Below, in pieces: positions 7,855-13,594 of a stretch of DNA of 13,661 nt. The notes under the pieces were generated by a model. It had not been told where the DNA came from. It searched no databases and was given only the letters and a program-made list of their open reading frames with translations. Numbering within the stretch: the stretch's first letter is position 1; the number at the start of each line of letters is the position of its first letter. The DNA is from an uncultured Eubacteriales bacterium (GTDB lineage Bacteria > Bacillota > Clostridia > Oscillospirales > Acutalibacteraceae), in assembly GCA_934552855.1 (NCBI GenBank), contig CAKTEU010000043.1:1-13661 (forward strand), read 5' to 3'. Made by a program: the position numbers and the translations under genes.

Positions 7855-7883
7855 TTGACAAATGATGACAATAATGCTAATAT
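7855..7883 (+). promoter_or_regulatory. Promoter of the small membrane ORF (RNA I)
   Basis: Perfect -35 TTGACA (7855-7860), a 17-base spacer, and -10 TAATAT (7878-7883, four of six). The expected start is near 7890, which places the GGCTTCACC motif at the very 5' end of the transcript. It lies directly downstream of the preceding operon's terminator, so this is an independent unit. Confidence 0.7.
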
Positions 7884-7889
7884 AACAAC

Positions 7890-7991
7890 GGCTTCACCGA
7901 AAACGGTAGGCGGTTGTCCCTCCATTAAGCATATTTCCTTTTTCGGAGGGAATTTAATATTATCTTTCCCTCCAGATTGTTTGAAGGAGGG
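7890..7991 (+). promoter_or_regulatory. Structured leader of the small ORF with alternating anti-SD/SD segments
   Basis: A 5'-terminal hairpin spans 7891-7911 (GCTT and ACCG paired with CGGT and AGGC, one bulged C, AAAA loop). Four segments then alternate: CCCTCC (7918-7923), GGAGGG (7945-7950), CCCTCC (7968-7973), GGAGGG (7986-7991), the last being the ribosome binding site. The third can mask the fourth (6-bp stem, 12-base loop), or the second can pair with the third as GGAGGGAA/TTCCCTCC (8 bp) and free the site, or the first can pair with the second. Mutually exclusive stems of this sort usually control translation. The pairings are seen directly; the regulatory role is inferred. Confidence 0.6.
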
Positions 7992-7999
7992 CGATATAC

Positions 8000-8107
8000 A
8001 TGGAATATCTGGCAATGATTGTTTTGGTACTTATTGTAGCCACAGGCTATATGTTGGTTCTTGACAAGTCAGTGAATCATGATAACGACAAGCATAATAA
8101 AAAATAA
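8000..8107 (+). CDS. 35-residue single-membrane-segment peptide, candidate type I toxin
   Basis: The ORF encodes a 35-residue peptide. Residues 1-21 form one hydrophobic segment (MEYLAMIVLVLIVATGYMLV plus Leu), followed by a charged, polar tail rich in Asp, Asn, His and Lys ending in two lysines. GGAGGG (7986-7991) lies 8 bases before the ATG. Size and layout, membrane helix plus charged C-terminus, are those of type I toxins such as the Fst, TxpA and Ldr groups, but I cannot assign it to a named family. It has its own promoter, a structured leader, and a terminator that starts inside the last codons. A convergent antisense RNA covers its 3' end, which is the strongest sign that it is a toxin rather than, for example, a small transporter subunit. 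The function is inferred from this context; it is too short for most gene callers. Confidence 0.6.
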   Translation: MEYLAMIVLVLIVATGYMLVLDKSVNHDNDKHNKK

Positions 8108-8188
8108 CCGCCCAACTCCCAATTGATGCGGTTATTTTTATTTAACCCATAAAAAGGGGCAACCGCTTACAGGTGAAGCCCTCTTTCT
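8097..8188 (-). ncRNA. Convergent antisense RNA (RNA II), candidate type I antitoxin
   Basis: From the minus-strand promoter at 8195-8223 a transcript would start near 8188 and end at the shared terminator near 8097, giving about 90 bases. Its last 45 or so bases are fully complementary to the 3' end of the small ORF mRNA, including the final codons and the terminator loop, where CCAACTCCCAATTGAT on one strand faces its complement. Its 5' part carries GGCTTCACC and GCGGTTGCCCCT. The same motifs occur at the 5' end of the mRNA, because the DNA copies are inverted. It contains no ORF with a ribosome binding site. That it represses toxin production is inferred from architecture. Confidence 0.6.
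8102..8142. terminator. Bidirectional terminator shared by the small ORF mRNA and the convergent RNA
   Basis: AAATAACCGC (8102-8111) pairs perfectly with GCGGTTATTT (8128-8137) around a 16-base loop. T-rich tails follow on both strands: plus 8134-8142, and minus as TTTTTTATT around 8103-8095. It overlaps the stop codon of the small ORF. A shared terminator between convergent RNAs is a hallmark of par-type toxin-antitoxin loci. Confidence 0.85.
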
Positions 8189-8194
8189 GTTTAT

Positions 8195-8223
8195 ATTATA
8201 CTCAAAGTTTCAAACTTTGTCAA
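8195..8223 (-). promoter_or_regulatory. Perfect consensus promoter of the antisense RNA
   Basis: On the minus strand, TTGACA (8223-8218), exactly 17 bases, then TATAAT (8200-8195). This is the strongest promoter in the window, as expected for an antitoxin RNA that must outnumber the toxin mRNA. No protein-coding gene lies downstream of it except the small ORF in antisense. Confidence 0.85.
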
Positions 8224-8352
8224 GGTCAATACCGGATTTTTCGTGAACATTCGGAATTAAACAGAAATTCTTCCCTGTTACCTTCAATAAATTTTATTTC
8301 TAAAAAGAGAAAGTGTTCTATGCCTTTTCGGCTCATTTTTTGCTTCTCGGTG

Positions 8353-8381
8353 TTGACATTCGATTTTTAATCTGTTAAAAT
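8353..8381 (+). promoter_or_regulatory. Promoter of the T-box operon
   Basis: Perfect -35 TTGACA (8353-8358), a 17-base spacer, and -10 TAAAAT (8376-8381). Transcription should start near 8388. The interval between the antisense promoter and this one (8224-8352) shows no gene or clear structure. Confidence 0.85.
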
Positions 8382-8387
8382 GCAGTT

Positions 8388-8714
8388 GTTCACCAAAATC
8401 AAGGTGGAAAGTTAATACCATTTTTCAAATGCATTGACGGAATTATGCTTTTCTTATGAGCTTTCAGAGAGTCGGCACTTGGTGCGAACCGGCAGTCAAA
8501 CGAAAAAGCAGTCTCGTTCCCGAGCAGAGCCGCCCAACGTTTTCACTGTGTAAGCGGCTACGGATGCCCCGTTATCATGGCTAAAGACTTGCTTGAGTCT
8601 TGAAGAGAGGTCGCTTTTTTGGCGGCAATCAAGGTGGTACCGCGAAGATCATTCGTCCTTGAAACAGCAATAGGCTGTTTCGGGGCTTTTATTTTTTTCA
8701 GGAGGTTTTCAAAG
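8388..8714 (+). promoter_or_regulatory. T-box riboswitch leader, predicted leucine (CUC) specifier
   Basis: T-box leaders bind a specific tRNA and allow transcription when that tRNA is uncharged. The T-box core AAGGTGGTACCGCG is at 8631-8644, and GCGG (8622-8625) can pair with its CCGC to form the antiterminator. The Stem I signature AGAGAG (8466-8471) and a distal-loop GGTG...GAA (8481-8487) are present, with GTCGG/CCGGC pairing around the loop. By alignment to the usual specifier-plus-nine-bases-ending-in-GAG pattern, the specifier is CTC (8513-8515, Leu), followed by GTTCCCGAG. The T-box bulge TGGT would pair with an ACCA tRNA end, consistent with the A73 of bacterial tRNA-Leu. Further hairpins are AGCCGC/GCGGCT (8528-8559) and AAGACT/AGTCTT (8584-8601). 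Confidence 0.93.
8657..8698 (+). terminator. Attenuator terminator of the T-box leader
   Basis: GAAACAGC (8661-8668) pairs perfectly with GCTGTTTC (8674-8681). CCTT/GGGG (8657-8660 with 8682-8685) extends the stem to 12 bp, and a T-rich run follows (8687-8698). It sits right after the T-box, so read-through should require the antiterminator fold stabilised by uncharged tRNA. Confidence 0.9.
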
Positions 8715-10130
8715 ATGAAAAAGTTAAGGATTGCAGATTCAACGCTTAGACAGGCGGCAAAAAACCGCTCTCATTCATTGAGCTTTAAAGAGAAAATCGA
8801 GATTGCAAAGCTGCTTGACAAGCTTGCGGTTGATGTTATTGAACTTGCTCCAATTGAGGACGCAAAGACCGACTCGCTTTTAACAAAATCAATTTGTTCT
8901 TCCGTTGAAAACAGTGTTGTTGCCATTTCGTGCGAACTTTCGGAAAGTGGTGTTAAAACCGCATGGGACGCTGTTTCAAAAGCAAAAAAGCCTCGCCTTC
9001 AGCTTGTTGTTCCGACTTCCACCGTTCAAATGGAATTTGTCTGCAAAAAAAAGCCGCCGCTTGTTCTTTCAATGATAGGCGTTCTTGTTCCGGAAGCGAA
9101 AAAGTATTGCTCCGACGTTGAATTTGTTGCCCGTGACGCAACAAGAAGCGAACCCGAGTTCCTTTATGAAGCAATCAAAAGTGCCGTTTCCTGCGGCGCA
9201 ACTTCGGTAACTCTTTGCGACGATGCCGGAATTATGACAAGCGAAGAATTTTCGGCTTTCATCAAAAAGGTTTATGAAAATGTTCCGGAGCTTGAAAGCG
9301 TTGACCTTGGCGCTTCGTGCAGCGATGAGTATTCCTTCGGCTGTGCGTGTGCGGTTTCCTCCGCCTGTGCCGGTGCAATAGAAATTAAAACCGCAGTTTG
9401 CGGCGAAAATACCGTTTCCGCCGAAGCATTCACACGTTTTCTTTCTGCAAGGGGCAGCGAGTTTTCGCTCAGAACAACAATCAAAACAACAATGCTTGAA
9501 CGTATTTCCGGTCAGATTGCAAGAATCGTAAACGCAGAAAAAAGCAAAACAACCCCCTTTGAAACCGGCGTTTCGTCGTCTAATCAAAGCTTTGTTCTCA
9601 GCGAGTATGACACGCCCGAACAGGTTGCCGCAGCGGTTCAAAGCCTCGGTTATGACCTTTCGGACGAAGAAAACGCAAATGTTTATGAGGCCTTTTCAAG
9701 AATCAGCGATAAAAAAAGCGTTACCGCAAAGGAGCTTGACGTTATTGTTGCAACCGCCGCACTTCAGGTTCCGTCAACATACTTCCTTGAAAGCTATGTT
9801 GTCAACATCGGCAACATCATCACTCCCACGGCACACATTACGCTTTCAAAGGACGGAAAAAGCGTGAGCGGCCTTTGTGCCGGTGACGGCCCCGTTGACG
9901 CATCGTTCCTTGCAATTGAAAAAATCACCGGTCACCACTATGAATTGGATGATTTTCAGATTCAGGCGGTTACCGAAGGCAGGGAAGCAATGGGCAGTGC
10001 ACTCGTTCGCCTTCGCTCAAAAGGAAAGGTATATGCCGGCAACGGAATTTCGACCGACGTTATCGGCGCAAGCATAAGAGCATACGTCAATGCGCTCAAC
10101 AAAATTGTTTATGAGGAGGAAGAAGAATGA
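8715..10130 (+). CDS. 2-isopropylmalate-synthase-like protein with degenerate active site and LeuA regulatory domain
   Basis: The 471-residue protein has an HMGL/DRE-TIM barrel (about 1-270), a linker subdomain, and a C-terminal LeuA allosteric/dimerisation domain (about 356-465). That domain shows GDGPVDA (390-396), AVTEGREAMG and GISTDVIGASIRAYVNALNK, very close to true LeuA. LeuA normally joins acetyl-CoA to 2-ketoisovalerate and is inhibited by leucine bound to this domain. Here the metal site is gone. The TLRDG motif reads TLRQA (Gln13 for the metal Asp), and HxHND reads ASCSD (200-204), so both metal histidines are lost. The catalytic Arg12 and a DDAG match to DTVG remain. It is therefore either a leucine-sensing pseudoenzyme or has a new chemistry. 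ATG 8715 has AGGAGG (8700-8705) and follows the attenuator; an upstream in-frame ATG at 8619 lies inside the leader and is rejected. It overlaps the next gene by 4 bases. Confidence 0.85.
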   Translation: MKKLRIADSTLRQAAKNRSHSLSFKEKIEIAKLLDKLAVDVIELAPIEDAKTDSLLTKSICSSVENSVVAISCELSESGVKTAWDAVSKAKKPRLQLVVPTSTVQMEFVCKKKPPLVLSMIGVLVPEAKKYCSDVEFVARDATRSEPEFLYEAIKSAVSCGATSVTLCDDAGIMTSEEFSAFIKKVYENVPELESVDLGASCSDEYSFGCACAVSSACAGAIEIKTAVCGENTVSAEAFTRFLSARGSEFSLRTTIKTTMLERISGQIARIVNAEKSKTTPFETGVSSSNQSFVLSEYDTPEQVAAAVQSLGYDLSDEENANVYEAFSRISDKKSVTAKELDVIVATAALQVPSTYFLESYVVNIGNIITPTAHITLSKDGKSVSGLCAGDGPVDASFLAIEKITGHHYELDDFQIQAVTEGREAMGSALVRLRSKGKVYAGNGISTDVIGASIRAYVNALNKIVYEEEEE

Positions 10131-12643
10131 GGCTTTCTTTTTCAACGAGAGGCTGGAACGGCTATGAATGGCAGGACTTTGTTTCTGCGGCAGAGGAGCT
10201 CGGCTTTGAAGGCATTGAACTCGGAAACTTTATAAACGGCGAATTTACCGAAAAAAACGGCCCGTTCCATAAGTATAACTCGGCTTCAACACTCAGAAAA
10301 CTTTTTGACAAAAGCATCTCGCTTGTCTGTTCGGACACCGGCGTAGACGTATCTTGCGACGAAGTTGACGAAACGATTGCAAAAATTGAAGAATATATTT
10401 TTCTTGCTTCTTCGCTCAAAATTTCTTATCTTCGCCTTTTTGCAACCGGCGACAGCGCAGACAGCGACGAGAACGTACGTACTGTTATTGAAAGCGTTCT
10501 TCCTGTTGCGGAAAGAAAGAACATCACCTTGCTTGTTGAAACGTCGGGTATGTTCAGCGACACAAAAAAGCTTTTTGAACTTCTCAAGTCGTATGCCGAT
10601 GATCATCTGGCCGCTTTGTGGGACGTTTATTCGCCTTATTATCTCAATAATGAAGATGCGGAAGAAACCATCAAAAATCTTGGCGTATATGTAAAGCACG
10701 TTCACATGAAAGACAGCTTCATAAAAAACGATGAACGCCGCTTCTGCCTTATCGGCGAAGGCGACCTTCCGATAAAAGACATTATGAATGCGCTTTCCTG
10801 CATCAATTATGACGGCTTTATCTCGCTCGATTGGAACCCGAAGTGGATGCTTGAAATGACCGATATGGAGGTTGTTTTTGCTCATTTTGCCTCATTTATG
10901 GAACAGTTCCAGACTCCGTCAAGAAAAAAGGCGTTCCTTTATTCAAACAAAGCCGGAACGGGAAAATTCGTTTGGAAAAAAGACCTTCTTATTGAAAAGA
11001 CTTTTCCGCAGGTTCTTGACAAAATGGTTGAAGAATTTCCCGATCAGATTGCCGTCAAATACACAACGCTCGATTACACAAGAACCTATTCTCAGTTCAG
11101 AGATGACGTTGACGAATGCTGCCGTGCACTCCTTTCGCTCGGAGTCAAAAAGGGCAGTCACGTTGCTCTTTGGGCAACGAACATTCCGCAGTGGTACATC
11201 ACTTTTTGGGCAACGACCAAAATCGGCGCCGTTCTTGTTACAATGAATACCGCATATAAAATTCACGAAGCGGAATATCTTCTTCGTCAGTCGGATACCC
11301 ATACGCTTGTTATGATTGACGGCTATCGGGATTCAAACTATCAGTCGATTATCAATGAGCTTTGCCCCGAGCTTCAAACAACCGAAAAAGGAAAGCAGCT
11401 TCATGCAAAACGCCTTCCGTTCCTTCGCAATGTCATCACCGTCGGCTTTAAGCAAAAAGGCTGTCTCACTTGGGAGGAGGCAATGGACAGAGCCGAAAAC
11501 GTTCCGCTTTCCGAAGTCAGACGTATTGCCGCTTCGGTTGACCCGAACGACGTTTGCAACATGCAGTATACATCCGGAACAACGGGATTCCCTAAGGGTG
11601 TTATGCTCACGCACTATAACGTTGTTAACAACGGAAAATGCATCGGCGACAGAATGGACCTTTCAACCGCCGACAGAATGATGATTCACGTTCCGATGTT
11701 CCATTGCTTCGGAATGGTTCTTGCAATGACTGCTTCAATGACCCACGGCACCTCAATCTATCCTATGCCGTATTTCACGCCGAAGCCGTCGCTCGCCTGC
11801 ATCAACAGCGAAAAAATCACCTGCTTCCACGGCGTTCCGACAATGTTCATTGCAATGCTTGAACACCCGGATTTTTCAAAGACCGACTTTTCATATATGC
11901 GTACCGGCATCATGGCGGGTTCACCCTGCCCGATTTCGGTTATGCGTGACGTTGTTGAAAAAATGCATATGAGTGAAATCACTATCGTTTACGGTCAAAC
12001 GGAATCTTCGCCCGGCTGCACAATGAGCAGCACCGATGACCCGCTTGAAGTTCGTGTTTCAACCGTTGGTCGTGCTTTGCCGGAGATTGAATGCAAAATT
12101 GTTGACCCCGAAACCGGCGAGGAAATGCCTGTCGGCGAAACGGGCGAATTTGTTGCACGGGGCTATAATATTATGAAAGGCTATTACAAAATGCCGAAAG
12201 CCACCGCAATGGCGATTGATAAGGACGGCTGGCTTCATACCGGCGACCTTGCCTGCAAAACGCCTGAGGGCAATTACAGAATCACGGGTCGCCTTAAAGA
12301 TATGATTATCCGCGGCGGCGAAAATATCTATCCGAAAGAAATTGAAGAATTTATCTATACCCATGAAAAGGTTAAAGACGTTCAGGTTATCGGCGTTCCC
12401 GATGAAAGCCTCGGCGAAGAAATCATGGCGTGCATCATTCTCAAAGACGGAGAAGAAATGACTGCCGATGAAATGCGTACCTATATACGTGATCACATGG
12501 CAAAGCACAAGGTTCCAAAGTATATCGACTTTGTTTCCTCATTCCCGATGAACGTTGCCGGAAAAATTCTCAAGTATAAAATGCGTGAAGATGCAATTGA
12601 AAAATATAACCTCAAAAAAGCAAATTCGATTGAGACCGCATGA
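10127..12643 (+). CDS. Fusion of sugar-phosphate-isomerase-like TIM barrel and AMP-forming acyl-CoA synthetase
   Basis: This 838-residue two-domain protein is cytosolic. Residues 1 to about 265 form a xylose-isomerase/AP-endonuclease-2-type TIM barrel. Likely metal ligands are E138 (LVETSG), D166 (LWDVYS) and H191/H193 (VKHVHMKD); GEGDLPIKDI is also present, and D235 sits where the final Glu is usual. After a linker (about 265-300) comes a complete adenylate-forming ligase: phosphate loop at 481-491 (YTSGTTGFPKG), YGQTE, GWLHTGDLA, GRLKDMIIRGGENIYPKEIE and catalytic K813 (NVAGKILKYK). The ligase half resembles medium-chain/short-chain acyl-CoA synthetases such as B. subtilis YngI. The fusion suggests that the barrel makes or modifies the acid that the ligase activates, which is inference. 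The start overlaps the upstream stop (ATGA), and AGGAGG (10114-10119) is 7 bases before the ATG, so the two proteins are translationally coupled. Confidence 0.9.
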   Translation: MRLSFSTRGWNGYEWQDFVSAAEELGFEGIELGNFINGEFTEKNGPFHKYNSASTLRKLFDKSISLVCSDTGVDVSCDEVDETIAKIEEYIFLASSLKISYLRLFATGDSADSDENVRTVIESVLPVAERKNITLLVETSGMFSDTKKLFELLKSYADDHLAALWDVYSPYYLNNEDAEETIKNLGVYVKHVHMKDSFIKNDERRFCLIGEGDLPIKDIMNALSCINYDGFISLDWNPKWMLEMTDMEVVFAHFASFMEQFQTPSRKKAFLYSNKAGTGKFVWKKDLLIEKTFPQVLDKMVEEFPDQIAVKYTTLDYTRTYSQFRDDVDECCRALLSLGVKKGSHVALWATNIPQWYITFWATTKIGAVLVTMNTAYKIHEAEYLLRQSDTHTLVMIDGYRDSNYQSIINELCPELQTTEKGKQLHAKRLPFLRNVITVGFKQKGCLTWEEAMDRAENVPLSEVRRIAASVDPNDVCNMQYTSGTTGFPKGVMLTHYNVVNNGKCIGDRMDLSTADRMMIHVPMFHCFGMVLAMTASMTHGTSIYPMPYFTPKPSLACINSEKITCFHGVPTMFIAMLEHPDFSKTDFSYMRTGIMAGSPCPISVMRDVVEKMHMSEITIVYGQTESSPGCTMSSTDDPLEVRVSTVGRALPEIECKIVDPETGEEMPVGETGEFVARGYNIMKGYYKMPKATAMAIDKDGWLHTGDLACKTPEGNYRITGRLKDMIIRGGENIYPKEIEEFIYTHEKVKDVQVIGVPDESLGEEIMACIILKDGEEMTADEMRTYIRDHMAKHKVPKYIDFVSSFPMNVAGKILKYKMREDAIEKYNLKKANSIETA

Positions 12644-12657
12644 CGGGAGGCGAAAAA

Positions 12658-13455
12658 ATGTATCCGATTATTGACTGTCATTGTCATATTTATCCCGACA
12701 AAATTGCCGTTAAAGCGGCAAAAAGCACCGGCGATTTTTATGATATGGACATGAATTATGACGGAAAGCTTTCAACGCTCACTAATCTTGATGAAGTTGC
12801 TCATATCAGCCATTCGGTTGTTTTTTCAGTTGCAACAACGCCGAAACAGGTCAAGTCCATCAATGAGTATATCGCATCCGTTGTTGCCGAAAGCGGCGGA
12901 AAAATGACGGGTCTCGGAACACTTCACCCCGACAGCGAGGATATTGCCGGCGATATCCGCCACCTTAAAGAGCTTGGACTCAAGGGTGTTAAGCTTCATC
13001 CGGATATTCAGCGTTTTAAGCTTGACGATTACCGCTGCCTTAAAATCTATGAGCTTTGCGAAGGCGACCTTCCGATTCTTATCCATGCGGGCGACAAAAG
13101 GTACGATTATTCAAACCCGAACCGGCTCAAGCCAATACTTGAAATTTTCACGGGACTTCAGGTCATTGCCGCTCATTTCGGCGGCTGGTCAATTTGGGAG
13201 GAAGCGAGCAAGGAGCTTTATCAATACGAAAACCTTATGGTTGACTGCTCCTCGTCATTTCCGTGGCTTGACAAGGAAACGTCAAAGCAGATTATCAAAA
13301 GGTATACCGCCGATAAAATCCTTTTCGGAACGGATTACCCGATGTGGGACCCGAAAAAAGAGGTTGAGTATCTTTTGAGTCTTGGTCTTTCAGACGAAGA
13401 AAACCGAAAAATCCTATATCAAAACGCTCAAAAGCTGTTTGCCATAGAATTATAA
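12658..13455 (+). CDS. Amidohydrolase family 2 metal-dependent hydrolase or decarboxylase
   Basis: This 265-residue TIM-barrel protein has the full metal site of the amidohydrolase superfamily, PF04909 type: H8 and H10 (DCHCH), H143 (LIHAGD), H173 (AAHFGG) and D226 (FGTDYPMW), plus VKLHPD around 111-116. Family members hydrolyse amide or lactone bonds or decarboxylate aromatic or unsaturated acids (ACMSD-like). The substrate here is unknown. All ligands are intact, so it is probably active. Two starts are possible. ATG 12640 overlaps the upstream TGA, but GGGAGG (12645-12650) stands 7 bases before ATG 12658, and DCHCH is then near the N-terminus as usual in the family, so I chose 12658. It is the last gene of the T-box operon, and the 20-base repeat follows its stop codon by 8 bases. 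Confidence 0.9.
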   Translation: MYPIIDCHCHIYPDKIAVKAAKSTGDFYDMDMNYDGKLSTLTNLDEVAHISHSVVFSVATTPKQVKSINEYIASVVAESGGKMTGLGTLHPDSEDIAGDIRHLKELGLKGVKLHPDIQRFKLDDYRCLKIYELCEGDLPILIHAGDKRYDYSNPNRLKPILEIFTGLQVIAAHFGGWSIWEEASKELYQYENLMVDCSSSFPWLDKETSKQIIKRYTADKILFGTDYPMWDPKKEVEYLLSLGLSDEENRKILYQNAQKLFAIEL

Positions 13456-13463
13456 TTACCTCA

Positions 13464-13483
13464 AAGGGACTGTCGCATTTAGC
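13464..13483 (+). repeat. Second copy of the 20-base repeat AAGGGACTGTCGCATTTAGC
   Basis: It is an exact reverse-complement match to 111-130. In both copies the sequence reads AAGGGACT... downstream of a stop codon on the coding strand. Here the second arm of the left copy's palindrome is missing after one mismatch and CAG; only a smaller CTG-CGC/GCG-CAG stem with a bulge remains (13469-13487). It may be a degraded copy. Confidence 0.65.
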
Positions 13484-13518
13484 GCAGAACAAAGAGTAAA
13501 AAGTCAGAATTAAAAATA

Positions 13519-13560
13519 TAATTTACGGATGCCGTTAAAAAGAAATTATACCGTGAATTA
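13519..13560. terminator. Probable bidirectional terminator between convergent genes
   Basis: TAATTTACGG (13519-13528) and CCGTGAATTA (13551-13560) form a 10-bp stem with one G-U pair around a 22-base loop. On the minus strand it is followed by TATTTTTAATT. On the plus strand a weaker T-rich stretch follows (13566-13573). Its position between the amidohydrolase stop and the minus-strand partial ORF fits a shared terminator. Confidence 0.5.
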
Positions 13561-13594
13561 CAGCTTCATTTTTAAATCCAAATAGAAATTATTT

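Noticed and set aside
7779..8015. A 78-codon minus-strand frame across the reductase terminator and toxin leader
   Set aside because: It runs through a terminator, a promoter and structured leader, and has no ribosome site. The minus-strand signal in this region is the RNA from the 8195-8223 promoter, which ends before it.
8619..8714. N-terminal extension of the LeuA-like gene from ATG 8619
   Set aside because: It would be translated from the T-box and the attenuator stem. The ATG at 8715 has AGGAGG and starts the conserved strand before TLR.
12640..12657. Upstream ATG of the amidohydrolase overlapping the previous stop
   Set aside because: The ribosome site GGGAGG lies between it and ATG 12658, and the family's DxHxH motif fits the shorter form.
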